Below, one piece after another: positions 25,508-37,293 of a DNA stretch of 64,000 nucleotides. The notes under the pieces were generated by a model. That model did no database searches. It saw only the letters and a list, made by a program, of their open reading frames with translations, and was not told where the DNA came from. The position numbers and the translations under genes are program-made. Position 1 is the stretch's first letter, and the number at the start of each line of letters is the position of its first letter. This DNA is from Lutraria lutraria (taxonomy: Eukaryota; Mollusca; Bivalvia; Venerida; Mactridae): contig OZ026842.1 of assembly GCA_964023205.1 (NCBI GenBank), positions 6,858,408 to 6,922,407 of the forward strand. The letters run 5' to 3'.

Positions 25508-25913
25508 ATGTCTGGATTATCTGGTGTTGGTGTATTCTGGGCTTTCACGTCATTTGTGTCGTCGGTGATAGCATGTGTGGGCTTCTTCATGCCTTACTGG
25601 ATAACTGGACAGATGAAATTCCCATTCAGTGCGGAAACCGGACAAAATATTCCGATTCACTTCGGTATTTTCCGTCGATGTAATTATCCAGCTATTAACG
25701 AGGACGGAGATCTTACGATGATTCTCGAGTGCGGACGATATACAACTTTCGGCGACATACCGAGCACGGCTTGGCAAATTGCTACTTTGACAATAGGGAC
25801 CGGATGTGGTATATGTCTACTGACGGCCCTTACTGCTATGTTTGGTGTTTGTGTAAAGGGAGTTGTCGTCCCTATGGTGGCAAGATCTGCAGGGATACTG
25901 CAAATGTGTTCAG
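25508..25913 (+). CDS. LHFPL6: LHFPL6-like tetraspan protein, exon 1 (residues 1-135 and first base of 136)
   Basis: First coding exon of a lipoma-HMGIC-fusion-partner-like protein of the claudin-like four-helix superfamily, acting in the membrane. The ATG opens the conserved start with TM1 at about residues 8-28, ending in the family motif GFFMPYW. The first extracellular loop carries FGIFRRCNYP (about 53-61) and ECGRYTTFGDIPS (about 74-86), both close to vertebrate LHFPL6 (LHFP). TM2 is about 91-115 and TM3 starts near 121. The exon ends in phase 1 at a GTAGGT donor. With exons 2 and 3 the protein is 209 aa, against about 200 aa for the human protein as I recall it. The match to LHFPL6/LHFPL1 is better than to LHFPL2 or LHFPL3-5. 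The biochemical role of this subfamily is poorly known; hair-cell channel roles belong to LHFPL5, not to this branch. A non-coding 5' exon may lie upstream. Confidence 0.95.
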
Positions 25914-27003
25914 GTAGGTAAAACTGGAAATTTCCTAGCAAATAGATATTTGCTCTTGCTCTGAAAACGATGTTTAGTCCGAAAAGCGTTTCTGGTTATC
26001 CGACAAAACCGGACTTTTGGCCCGGTCAGGAAGGGGTCCGGGTGTCAAGGGGATTGACTGTATTTTTTTTTTGAATTTTTTTCTGACTGATTTTTTTAGT
26101 ACATCTTAATAATTGGACCTCCCGAAATTTTACACAACTTACTTATCAAAAACACATATTTATAAAATAAAAATGTAACAGTGTAAAAACACATAATTAG
26201 GACTAGCATGATGCCGTGCGTGATTGGAATTAATGATCAGCCGGTTGGCGAATTTTAGGGGGTCTCGGTGAATGCCCCCCAAAGATTTTTCTTTTAATTG
26301 CTCTGGATTTTTTTCATTTTCCTGGAAAAAAGTGTAGTGCGCGGCATGCACGACCTATAGGAATCTATATACGCTAAAGACAAAGGATAATCTACAATGG
26401 GGTGTTGGAATGAATTTTGAATGAATGCACAACTCAACCGCTATTTAATACTTAGTAAACAAATAATTCTTTATTCGCACTAACATACCATCCGTGTTAA
26501 TAGATATATAAGAGAAATAAGTCGACCTCAGTCAATTACATTACTCCAGTATAACAAAAACAAACAATACGTCTCCTGTCAGCTGTCTTACCAACCGTTT
26601 TACAATATAATTTACTGCCTATAATGAACCTTTTGACATGCCGTGTCACACGGTGTCAGATTTATTTTTTCTCTCACAATTCGGTACTAAACAATCAGGT
26701 TTTTATCGTAACGAATTTAGGAAACCAAACGTGATTGTGTTTATTTACAAACTTCGACCAACCGCGGCGGTATTTTTCTGAAAATAAAAACGCACCATCG
26801 GTAAACAGACCCCTAGGTTTAAGATACTAATTATGTTAAATCCTACTTAAGTGGAATTAAAACCAGATCCATGTCACCCCGTTTACCAGTTCTATAATTT
26901 ATAGCAATGTTTATAAAGTAGGTCTAGCATCAATAACATCATTATGATGTTGTGTCACAGTTTGTGGCCACCGCTCGGATGATCATTATAATGAATGTCT
27001 ACA

Positions 27004-27256
27004 CCGCAACCGTGGCCGAGTGGTTAGGGTGTCCGCCGTCGGAGCGGGAGATCGAAGGTTCAAAACTCAGTGAAGACTGGATTAGATCTGATGCGGTCGG
27101 TTGGTGAGCCGCCAGCTTGTTAAATAGGCCCATCTCAGCCAGGCGGCCAGCACAAAGAGATGGGATTCGGGAAGTACTGTGCGAATAAAAGGTGGTGTTT
27201 CATTGGCCAACTTGGTTGGTCCTTTCAATAGGGGTGACACTATAATAAACAAAACC
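27004..27256 (+). repeat. tRNA-derived SINE, family 1 copy
   Basis: TGGCCGAGTGGTTAGGGTGT, GAAGGTTCAAAACTCAGTG (B box mutated) and the shared tail GGGGTGACACTATAATAAAC. Confidence 0.8.
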
Positions 27257-27269
27257 TATGCCATTTGTT

Positions 27270-27590
27270 TATCTATCTGCGGCTTAACGTACAACTCGAC
27301 AGCAATTTGGTCATTACTGAGCCGCACAGACAGGGGAGATAAGATATAGAAGGGCCTGGCATTTATATCCCTAATTTTATTTTTGAATATTTTTCCTGGT
27401 GTATAGCACCGATACACATCTCGTCCTTTCCTGTGATTTTCCAGACACGGTACTTGGCTCGGTAGTTGGGTAAGGGACACTGAAAAAGCGTCCCTGAAGG
27501 CGGGACCGTGATTCGAACCCACAAACGTTGGTTCAGTAGTACAGCTCGTTACCACTAAACAACCGATCCTCCCGTGGCTACAAACTAGAT
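27270..27590 (-). repeat. SINE-like repeat, family 5
   Basis: Minus strand: tRNA-like head with GTGGGTTCGAATCACGGTCC, body with GTGTCTGGAAAATCACAGGA. Part of the body is shared with 49400-49640. Confidence 0.6.
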
Positions 27591-28418
27591 ATATCACAAT
27601 TCGTTATTTCATTTATGGTTGAAATAAGTGTTAAAACATTGGTATTGAAAAATAAATCATACGTTGCTAGGAAGCTGGTGAAACGTGACGATCGGTTGCT
27701 AAGTAATAAAACACAAGACGTATTTATTCATCTATGTTGTTAACCCATCAATCTTAATGATCGAATACAGATCGGTGTGTATCAAGACATATAGCATCGC
27801 ACACTTGAAGTAATTAAAAAAACTACATTCATAAATAAGCCTTAAACTACGGTATAGTATGCAATGTCTCAGTGTGTTGATTTCATGGCCATAGAACGCA
27901 GAGCATTCTCGTATACAGTTATTCACTCATTTATCTTATTTTTATCATAAAAAACGGGACCAAGATTGAAACAGTCAGACGACGATCATTAGATGATCAA
28001 ATTTGACACAAGCTACGTGAATCAAATCTATCATAGAAGAACATTAGTTACTGAAAGCCTTCGAAAAATTATAATGTAAATTCTACCTGTTGTGAAGACT
28101 CGCTTGTCATTATGACATTTAAATCAACAAATTTGATACCAAGAAATTCTACCTTAATTATTATGGTTACTTATTTGCAAAACAAAAATATACAAAATAT
28201 ATGCATTTCGACACTAGACTTTCGCAATTGAGAGACAAGCTAAACCTTCACCGTGCATAGTTATTAAATATGCAAATAAATTCTAAATTCTATCAAGTTA
28301 CTGCATTTGTATAAAGATTTATCTTAATTTTTATAATGATTATTAATTTTGCACGTGAATTTAACTTCTCGACTTGTTTGATGCAGATCGTTAAATGACC
28401 TGGCGTAGCTTATGCATG

Positions 28419-28655
28419 TACAGTCAACCTGTGTTAGAGCTCACCTCCAGATAAAGGCCACCCTGTGAATAAATGCCATTTTAAAAAGAATGTCATTGAG
28501 TATTAAGGACAAGATGACCTCCGAACAAATGCCATTCTTTTTAAGAATGTCATTGGTTATTTAGAAATAGATGACCTCCAGAGAAAGGCCACCTGTCAAT
28601 AAAGGTCACATTTTGTCTTTCCAAGGGTGGCCGTTGTTCACAGGGTTTGACTGTA
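28419..28655 (+). repeat. MITE-A copy with internal duplication
   Basis: TACAGTCAACCTGTGTTAGA...CAGGGTTTGACTGTA; longer than other copies because a GACCTCC-type block with AATGCCATT is repeated. Confidence 0.75.
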
Positions 28656-29909
28656 TTTTGTCTTTGCACCATACATAAAATGATAATTCGTTTGTTCCAG
28701 CTGCGCTAACTAATTACCCAGCCAGTCATAAACGGTTAATTATGAATTCAAAACGTTGCAGTGTGACATGACTCAGCGGCATCTGCGCCATATACGGGCT
28801 TGGCAAATATTGAAAACAAGAAAATCTCGGCTCATATTATACAATAAGATCAATGAATTGGCCTTTATTGAAGACTATACTCAAAGAAAAGGACTATTGT
28901 TTGAGTCGCCAGATTTTCAGCTGTTACAATTTTATGAATTTTAATTAATCGTTGCCATGACAACGTGAGTCATGATTACCATAAATTCATAAAATGAGAA
29001 TAATGAATTGAAGCGTTTTATTTTATTCCAAATCGATCATCTATTCAACTCAAAGACAATTAATCACTGGAGAAAATAGTATGGAAAATAAAAACTTCCT
29101 TAGGTATCTTTATTTCTGTTACAATGATGTTCTTAATTATTAATAGGCGGTGTATGGTTCTTGCTTTTAATTACATAATGAGTTTAAAGACAGTACTTTT
29201 TTTGAGCACTGTAATTAAATACGTCGATTCCCATCAACGCAAAATTACAATGGCGTCATTAATGCATAGCAAATGAGCAATTGAAAGAATTTGATTATTT
29301 AGAAAATTAATTGATAAAATAAAAGTGCAATCTTTTGGGAATTCCTAATTGCAGACTGCAGGCTGCGAATCGAAGTTCTCACGAGCAAATCACCTTCTTT
29401 TACGCAACTGTCTCACGACCATAGATTTTAAGTACTAGTATTTTCGACACATTTTTTACCTATAACTTTAGGAGAATCGGGGATATGTTTCATTTAAATT
29501 CCTAGGACAACTGATATAGAAGCGTTCCTTAGATCAACCTATTAATTGTCCTAGGTGCGTTTCAACAACAGTTCTTAAGATAAATTTTGACTTAATACAT
29601 ACTCTTCTAAAGGAGATAAAAATGATACCGCTGAGTGTTAACATCCGGGATTCTAACGCGTTCGCGCTATTCGTCTGCTTCACAAACATGGATGCACAAC
29701 AAAAACAAGTACAACTGCAATTTAAAGGGACATTAAACATGTATGAAAGTGTTACCTTTCTTTTGGGACACCCTGTATTTAATAATACATTCCAAAATGC
29801 ATTTATTTCGGACAAAATTTGCACTTAGGACAGTCATAGACCGCTCCTAGGGTAAGGGGCGATTTTTCTCTAAAGAGCAATCCTAGAAATTTTAATGATA
29901 AGCTCTCCA

Positions 29910-30110
29910 AGGTTCGAATGGTTATGGTCTCTTACTAGCGATCGCTAGCCTCTCACCACCCTGTAAGTTCGAATCTTATCCGGTACTAAATGTCACGTGT
30001 GAGGAAGCTGCCCAATTAACTTATGGTAGGTCAGAGGTCAGTGGTTTTACCCACGTGTATGCCTGGGGTCTTCATCAATAGTTAAAGCTGGGAATGTCAC
30101 CAAAAGACTC
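29910..30110 (+). repeat. SINE-like repeat, family 4
   Basis: A tRNA-like head with GTAAGTTCGAATCTTATCCG (B box) is followed by GTCAGTGGTTTTACCCACGT and ends near CCAAAAGACTCTGACAATT. Only one copy seen. Confidence 0.55.
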
Positions 30111-30407
30111 TGACAATTTACGGACACTGGGACTCATAGAATCAATTATACTATTGATGTCTGTAATTACTCACATTCTAGTGGTCTCGGAGAGATGAAA
30201 ATGGTCACCTCATATTTGATTATAGAATTTTTCAGCACTATGATAGTTTTTCATCCATTTTATACCCAGAAGCTTTTAAATGGTGGCAGTAATTTACGCG
30301 TGTATTATGTTATTTAAAAATGCTAGCACCTTTTAAATCACTTCTTCTAACCAATAATGAAAAAAATGTCACATTGATGGTGTGATGTGCCGACGACGGG
30401 AGATATT

Positions 30408-30560
30408 AATCTAAGTACTGAAAGTACTCATGGAAACTGAACTTTCAAAAACGGAGTACTTTGAACCGCATAAAAATTCATGCGCGCCGACCGAGTGACG
30501 GCTGTGGAAAGCTGTACAATCGTTCAGTTGCTGAAATTTTGATACGCATGCAAAAATTAA
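30408..30560 (+). repeat. Dispersed repeat D copy
   Basis: AAGTACTGAAAGTACTCATG, then GAGTGACGGCTGTGGAAAGC and CGTTCAGTTGCTGAAATTTT. Confidence 0.65.
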
Positions 30561-30999
30561 CTGGAAATTGGATTGAATACAGTTTTTCATGTGTGGATGA
30601 ATTTAATGCACAAGTATATTAATTAACTTCTGGAATGTTGATTAAATTTTCAAACAACCGGAAATTAACATTTTTATTGAAGTCGAAAAAAATAATTTGT
30701 CTGACGTTAATGAATGACATTATAGGTGTAATTAAGAAACGAAAATAAATTTACTAGATCTCTTGACAATGGTTTTTGTAAAGACCAGTAGCAGGAATTA
30801 CTAATTAACCATATTCTTTGTGGTAATAAGTTAGAATTAAGGGATGGAATTCTCGGCCGTGTTATCTATACGAGCTCACTGTTGTCTAATTAGATGGAAT
30901 TTCTAAGTACTGTAAATATTACGAATCACGTGGTGTGTTGTGTCTGGTTGAGTGTTATTTAGGATATGTTCAGTCAATTGATGCCACTGGTAATATAGC

Positions 31000-31208
31000 C
31001 AAGCCTGTAATAGCGGCCACCTCCGTAAAAGTCCACCCTGTGTGAAAATGCCTCCCAGTGAGTAAAGGCCAACGTGTGAATACTGGTGATTCTTTTAAAA
31101 ACCGTCATTGACTTTTTAGAACAAACTTACCTCCAAATAAAGATCTCCTGTCAGTAAAGGGCGTATCATGTCTTCCCAAGGATGGCCTCTGTTCACAGGT
31201 TTTACTGT
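31000..31208 (+). repeat. MITE-A copy
   Basis: AAGCCTGTAATAGCGGCCAC...CACAGGTTTTACTGTA, in LHFPL6 intron 1. Confidence 0.75.
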
Positions 31209-31334
31209 ACATGTTTATGTTGATGATCAGTCGATAATTCTTATTCACAGATTGGTTCGTCCATCGTATCATTAAATATCATTAGCAGTCATTCTCGAGA
31301 AATTTATATACAGACTTACATTGTGAACACAAAT

Positions 31335-31522
31335 TACAGTCAAACCTGTGAACAACGGTAACCTTTTGGAAGACAAAATGTGGCCTTTATTGACAGGTTG
31401 GCTATATTCCGAGGTCATCTAGTGCTAAATAATCAATGACAGTTTTTTTATATAAAAAATGGTCCGTTTATTCACAGGATGGCTTTTATTTAGAAGTGGC
31501 CGTTCACACAGGTTTTACCATA
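31335..31522 (-). repeat. MITE-A copy
   Basis: TACAGTCAAACCTGTGAACA...CACAGGTTTTACCATA, 130 bp from the previous copy and in opposite orientation. Confidence 0.75.
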
Positions 31523-31656
31523 TTCCCCATAATGACGTTGCTATATATATGTCTACATTTAATTATCATATAGTAATATTACGCAGCATTTTTGACAAAA
31601 CAGTGGTGACATTGTTTGTTTCTGGTTACATTCTCATTAAAAAATAGGGTAGGTAG

Positions 31657-32009
31657 TTAAAGGGGCATACCCTACAACTGACAAACATTCTGTGAAAATG
31701 TAAAAATGTGCTAGCTGTATATGTAAAACAATATATAAAGGATAATTGCAGGAAGAACATGGGTTATAAAATGACTAGTTTAGGTACTAGCCGCAAAAAA
31801 CATAGCTATGAATAATAAATCACTTCCATCCAAAAATTTCCATGACTAAATGTATGTGTCACAAATACATATTTTTTATGATTTTATTTTTAATTGGATG
31901 AATTTTTAGCTGAAACTTTCTTCGTCGGCTTTTTTCTTTACAAGCTTCTAATTTATTATCATTTTGCCTTAATTCTAAATGCACCAAGTTGTAGGGTATG
32001 CCCCTTTAA
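31657..32009. mobile_element. MITE with perfect 23-bp inverted ends and TTAA
   Basis: Left end TTAAAGGGGCATACCCTACA (31657 on) and right end at 31987-32009 are perfect reverse complements over 23 bp, both bounded by TTAA. About 353 bp with no coding content. TTAA target use is typical of piggyBac-type transposition. Lies in LHFPL6 intron 1. Confidence 0.85.
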
Positions 32010-32057
32010 AGGTAAGTCATTTGGCTGCCGAAAGGTAAAAATGTGAGTAAATGAATA

Positions 32058-32236
32058 CACAGCCTCTCCTGAGCGACCCTCTATTAAGAAACAATCTCCC
32101 CTCAACAACATTATGCCGGAATTTTCCCTCATCATCATTTAACTATTAATTTAACCTCTCTAGAGCAACAACCTCTCAACAACAACATAACTTTGCTGCC
32201 CTCAAAGTGTGTTGCTTTGGAGAGGTTGCACTATAC
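32058..32236 (+). repeat. MITE-B copy in LHFPL6 intron 1
   Basis: ACAGCCTCTCCTGAGCGACC...GGAGAGGTTGCACTATA. Confidence 0.75.
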
Positions 32237-32744
32237 CTTTCATCGGGCTGAATAAAAAGTCTGTTGTTTCTGTTTCTGTTGAGGTATTTCAGTCAAATAA
32301 CTTTGCAAACAGTAACAAATCATCACAGTTAATGAGGAAAACTTCAACAGCTCCCAGCTCTAAGTATCTCGAAAAGCGATCAATTTTCATTAAATAAAAG
32401 ATGATTTGAGAACCTGCAGAGTTCCTTGTTAAATATTCCGTATGTTGAGTGAACGGAACATACTATGAAGAGTCCTCGAGAACCAGGCTACGTTCTGTAA
32501 TTATTTTCTAGGAAATGTAAGGTACCAGATCTGATAAGATGTAAGATATTACATGTAGTTATTTATAACAGGGCGTTTTGTCTCTATGAAGACTGTACCG
32601 ATTTGATGATAAATTTTACCGTAAGTACAGGCTACCCACTGGTTTGTTATTCATCTCGAGGGTTCAACGCCACAGTGTCGTAACTCATATTGAAATAAGA
32701 AAAGTTACGACAGTGTTGCGCTGAGCCCTCGAAATTTATTCTAT

Positions 32745-32820
32745 TTCAGTGGATTTTAACGCATTGATTTTAACGCATTGATTTACACGCATTGATTTTA
32801 ACGCATTGATTTTAACGCCA
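32745..32820. repeat. 14-bp tandem repeat AACGCATTGATTTT
   Basis: About five units in LHFPL6 intron 1, one of them with an AC change. The tract runs into a truncated minus-strand SINE at 32842. Confidence 0.85.
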
Positions 32821-32841
32821 TTTTTTTCAACGATATTTCTG

Positions 32842-33030
32842 TTATATACGGCGGCCAGTTCCCTCATCCAGTTTTCATGGACTGTATTCTTATCAGCAAT
32901 AACCCACCTTTCCACCAGGAACCGGCAACTTCTCCGCTTATGGAGAAAATTCGATATTTTTGCCAAATTTTCATAGAAGGGTATGGCCTGTCTTGACCAG
33001 GGTTCGAATCCTTGTCGCCGGGTTCCATGT
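32842..33030 (-). repeat. tRNA-derived SINE, family 3 copy
   Basis: Minus strand: TATACGGCGGCCAGTTCCCT, ...GGGTTCGAATCCTTGTCGCC. Head partly lost. Confidence 0.75.
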
Positions 33031-33034
33031 ACAT

Positions 33035-33213
33035 GTACATTACAATCTCTCCAAAGCAACATCCTTTGGGAGTAGTAAAGTTGTTGTTGAGAGGTTATTG
33101 CTCTAGAGAGGTTAAATTAATAGTTAAAACATACAGAGGGAAAATCATGGTGTTGGTTGTTAAAGAGATGTTGTTGCTCAAGAGAGGGCCGCTGTGGAGA
33201 GTTTGTACTGCAT
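33035..33213 (-). repeat. MITE-B copy in LHFPL6 intron 1
   Basis: TACATTACAATCTCTCCAAA...GTGGAGAGTTTGTACTGCATA. Confidence 0.75.
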
Positions 33214-33907
33214 ATCGTTCTAATCATTGGACCATGGCCGCGTAGCTTTGTTCGTTTCAATCCAATTTCATTTTGACCAAAGGGGACAATATTATACTGA
33301 CCTGTAAATCTGTTTTACTTTTAAAGTAGACACGGTGTCTGAACTATTTCATCAATATTCATAAGTTTAATTTTATATTCTAGTTTTATTTGACAAACGA
33401 CACAAAATCCTTATCATACCACGAATGCTATTCTTTTTAAATTAATTGTTTATAATAACAAACTGAGGCGTATAAAAAATGATTGTTTCTGTCTACCTGA
33501 CCGACATTAATTTTACACCGCGACCCCGAAGACTTCTTGTTTTGACCCGAGGAACGAAAAAATCCACATTCTCAACTTTTTTATTTATCCACATTCTTTC
33601 AAGAGCCAATATAAGGCCTTGACCTACCTGACCTGTTTTTAATTGGCGTGTTACAAGAAACAAACACTATTTTCTTGAAGGCCTAAGTATCAGTTGACTT
33701 ATTTACTAGTACCACGGTGTCATATTTTATTACTGAAAGCATAAGATTTATGTATTTGTATAATATATCAAAAACTGCCATAAACAACTTAACAAAACTG
33801 TAGCATAATTGTACGACTTACTGTAGTAAGGAATTTGACCCAATTTAATACGTTAAATTGTTTTATGCGCTAAGGGGATGTATCCAATTTACTTAATGTA
33901 TATAGTA

Positions 33908-34086
33908 CAGTACAACCTCTCCAGAGCGGCCCTCTCTTGAGCAACAACCTCACTTCAACAACAGCATGATATTTTCCCACTGTACGATTTAACAATTAAT
34001 TTGACCTCTCTAGAGCAATAACCTCTCAACAACAACATAAATTTGCTACTCCCAAAGGATGTTGCTTTTGAGAGGTTCCACTGTAC
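33908..34086 (+). repeat. MITE-B copy in LHFPL6 intron 1
   Basis: TACAGTACAACCTCTCCAGA...GAGAGGTTCCACTGTA; a MITE-A copy follows at once. Confidence 0.8.
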
Positions 34087-34238
34087 ATGAAGGTTACCAT
34101 TGGGAAAAGTACAATATGCGGCCTTTATTAGTTAGTGCCTTTTATATATTCGAAGGTCATTTTGTTCTAAAAGAATGGCCTCTATTCACAGGATGGCCTT
34201 TATTCAGAGGTGGTCGCTAATACAAGTTTGATTGTACA
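34085..34238 (-). repeat. MITE-A copy abutting MITE-B
   Basis: TACATGAAGGTTACCATTGG...GGTGGTCGCTAATACAAGTT...TTGTA; its left end has lost some bases but begins at the B-copy TA. Confidence 0.7.
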
Positions 34239-34471
34239 TTGAATTTCGTAAGTGTGATCAATACATGTATAATATATTTACGAAAATAATTCTTTTTTTT
34301 TCAGAATAAAATATGTTTTTTTGCCTGGGTTATATTGCATTTTGTGTTTTTTATGTTTGCAAAATTTTTAATTTTTTGTTTTTATATATTTGCATTGTCT
34401 GGATTATATTGAATTTTGTGTTTTTTATATTTGCAAAATTTTTAATTTCGTGTTTTTATCTATATTTGCAG

Positions 34472-34570
34472 GATTGTTAATGGCGGCGGGTGTTGGTGTT
34501 TACCCAAATGGATGGGACAGTCCTGAGGTCCAGCAAGCATGTGGAAACATCTCACGTTCATATAATCTCG
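34472..34570 (+). CDS. LHFPL6: LHFPL6-like tetraspan protein, exon 2
   Basis: A 99-nt exon, phase 1 on both sides, between a TTTGCAG acceptor and a GTAAAT donor. It encodes residues about 136-169: the end of TM3 (GLLMAAGVGVYP) and the second extracellular loop, with the family signature P-x-GWDSPEVQQACG, which matches the GWDSEEVRQTCG-type block of LHFPL6. The 8.6-kb intron before it is filled with dispersed repeats. Confidence 0.95.
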
Positions 34571-36208
34571 GTAAATAACATCATGACATTATAAAACTGT
34601 ATTTCATTATATGATACTTATAGACCCAATCGTAACTACTCGGGTATTTCCGTCACTTTCTTTAGACATACGCCGAGGAGATCCGATTGTTATAGACCCT
34701 GCAATCTGCTTAAAATGGTTCCCGTTCCATGTTGCAGTGTACAGACAAGTCAACGGGAACCAGTTTACAATCTGCTTAGTACGTTAAGGGGAGGTAACCT
34801 TGTTTGCATACGATAGAATAAGCGATAGCAAGCCTTTGATCACAGGCTGAATTATCGTACCTTGGCTTTAAACAGGAGCCCTGTCCAATATATGAATGTT
34901 AATATTCTATTTACTTAAATACAACGAAAGTAAACTTGATTTGACAATAATTTTTTTTCGACGAAAAATTGATTCTCCCTCGCGTCTGTTATAGAGATAA
35001 ATTGACGCCGTGTGGGGGGGGGGGGGGCTTTATTTTTTGCCGAAAATTTCTTTTTGTAAGGGACAGGGACCATATTGAAGTCCAAGCTTTGATCCTTTAA
35101 CATGTAGACATAATAAAGCCCACCCAAAGCGATAGTTTCCGTTGTTTTGACGTTATATTTTAATTGAATAAGTCACGTTGTCACCCGAGAGATATTTAAA
35201 ACAACGTGAGAAGTCAGAGCATAGTTTCCTTGTTTTGAAGTTATTTTGAATAAGTCACGTTGTCACGCGAGAAATATTTAAAATAACGCAAGTGTTCAGG
35301 CGAGAATTGTAATTTAAACGTGAATTACTGAACAGCACGTATGTAATACACAAAGTATTTTTTACGTAAGCCAGTGAAGATGATGTTATGAAGTAATCGT
35401 CTTTCAGTGTGCGATTGTAGAGAGATAAATTACCAGCTTGTTACACAAGTACAGATAAATTACGATTCCGACACATAAAACTTTTCATCTTTGTAATCTC
35501 CCTGAGGTATAAAAATACCCATCATTAAAGAGTTATCGCAGAAAATGTGTGATGGAAACAGAAATAACTTGTCAGCTTGTCAGATGTGAAAGCTATTGAA
35601 CTCGCCTTCTGTAATGCGCTGAATCAACTGAAATAAAATACAGTCAGTCATTTATAAATGACCACCTTTACTTAAAACCAGCCGTATGAACAACGGTCAA
35701 ATTATCAGCTCATTTTATGCCCCCGTAATATCGATAGATCGAGGACATATTTTTTGTCTGTATGTCTGCCCTTTTGTCCAACAGTCTGTCTGTCTGTTTG
35801 TACCAAACTTTGACATTGCCTATCAAATCAAAACGCTTCCAAATAGAATCTCAAACTTCACTTAGTAATTATGTTGGCTCCTCATGACAACCTCTACAGG
35901 ACCTGCTCATTTTCAATTCAATATATCGAAGGGCAAGATCACCCTGAAGGGCACTGTGTTTTAAAAACACATCTCGTTATTAGTATAACGAATCAAAGTT
36001 ACCTCTGAATGAAGTCCAATTGTACATAATGACACACAGTTCTTGATGTTTTGCCAAGGTGACCTTTGTCCCAACATTTGACTGTATTAAGTACCATTTA
36101 GATAGATGTTGATAACCATATTTTCGTCTCCAAGGGATATATCGATTTCACTACGTGTTGTATATCTATTTTATTATATTTTTACGATTTCTCTCTTTTC
36201 TTTTTCAG
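34571..36208 (+). other. LHFPL6 intron 2
   Basis: 1.6-kb intron with a GGTTCCC hairpin, a run of G at about 35014 and degraded pieces of MITE-A near 35640 and 35990-36088, split by a mollusc-type repeat containing CAAACTTTGACATTGCCTAT. Confidence 0.8.
34716..34768. repeat. Short hairpin repeat GGTTCCCGTT...AACGGGAACC
   Basis: GGTTCCCGTTCCATGTTGCA then GTGTACAGACAAGTCAACGG then GAACCAG. Related hairpins are at 36538-36596, 36659-36708 and 37514-37582. Confidence 0.7.
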
Positions 36209-36333
36209 GTGATTGTTCGTTGTCATGGTGTTTTTATCTGACGTCAGCAGGAATCGGAATGACTCTGATGTGTTCGGCGCTCGCATTCCATGCGCCTAAA
36301 CGGAAGCAAATTATAACCGGATACGCTTTGTAG
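36209..36333 (+). CDS. LHFPL6: LHFPL6-like tetraspan protein, exon 3 (last, stop TAG)
   Basis: The acceptor CTTTTTCAG is preceded by a strong pyrimidine tract. The exon gives GDCSLSWCFYLTSAG and then TM4 (about 176-195), followed by a short basic cytoplasmic tail (APKRKQ...) and the stop at 36331-36333. The last loop cysteine and the tryptophan before TM4 fit the family. Candidate poly(A) signals AATAAA are at 36732 and 37467; the true 3' end is not determined. Confidence 0.95.
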
Positions 36334-37009
36334 TGATGATATTTAATATCCGGTGTAGAAAACGACGCGAAAACTATGCAGCACCATGTCTGCGATTGAT
36401 CTCAAAAGTGTTAGAAACTTCATGATATTATGGAATAAGGATATAAAATGGCATTTTCAGTGTATCATGTAAACACCGGACCCTCATCCGTGACGAGGGT
36501 AGGTTACTGTGAAAGTTATCCTCGTGGCAGAGTTGTTAGACTGGTTCCTGATCCATGTTGCAGTGTACCGAACAGACAAGTCATCGGGAACCAGCTTACG
36601 TTATTACTCTAGGTTTTACTTTTATAGGGGGCAACAACTCCTACAGACTTGAGATTTAACTGGCTCCCGTTCCATGTTGCAGTGCAGCCAGAGTCAATGG
36701 GAAACACTTTAACCTAAGATATTATGACACAAATAAAAGATATTATATATCACCACGTCCTTAGATACAATTCATATAATATCAGGTGACGCACGAAACA
36801 TTAATGATACATGTTGTAAAAGCAATTAGTGTATATGTACAATGACAATGTATTTAAGCATGAAATATGGCAGTAAGTCAGTTACATTGTCATGCCTACT
36901 GAACACACTTCATATGTTAAGTTATTAACTATGTAGTATCGTTTATGATCGCTTGTTTGTTTACGTGCAATGATATGATTGATTTGTATTGTGTATAAAA
37001 TTAGCTCGG

Positions 37010-37293
37010 TAGTGCCGTTAAATGTCGCAATGCCGTAAAATGTCGCACTTTCCGTTAAATGTCAGAACGCCGTGAAAAGTCGCATTTTCCGTTAAATGTC
37101 GTCGCACTTACCACTTAATGTCACAACCGTCTCTAAATATCGCAAATTCTTCTGCCATTATATGTCGCAATTTTAATGTTAAATGTCACATGCTTTTTTG
37201 CGTCGCTAAATGTCGCAACGGCAGAAGAGTTTAAAACATTTAACGGAGGTTGTGACATTAAACTACAACGATGCGACATTCAACGGTGCTACA
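37010..37293. mobile_element. MITE-like element of iterated TTAAATGTCGCA words
   Basis: GTAGTGCCGTTAAATGTCGC at the left and its approximate inverse ending GGTGCTAC at the right frame a run of about ten variants of CCGTTAAATGTCGCA. The word runs forward over most of the element and inverted at the right end. Non-coding. Confidence 0.7.

Larger units (their letters stand above)
25914..34471 (+). other. LHFPL6 intron 1
   Basis: 8.6-kb intron, GTAGGT...TTTGCAG. Contains SINEs, several MITE-A and MITE-B copies, the TTAA element, repeat D and the 14-bp tandem repeat. No nested gene was recognised. Confidence 0.85.

Noticed and set aside
25550..25941. Two antisense open frames over LHFPL6 exon 1
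   Set aside because: Shadows of the conserved LHFPL6 coding exon.
28951..28964. RFX X-box-like site GTTGCCATGACAAC in LHFPL6 intron 1
   Set aside because: One consensus position differs and a single site in an 8.6-kb intron is expected by chance; no supporting context.
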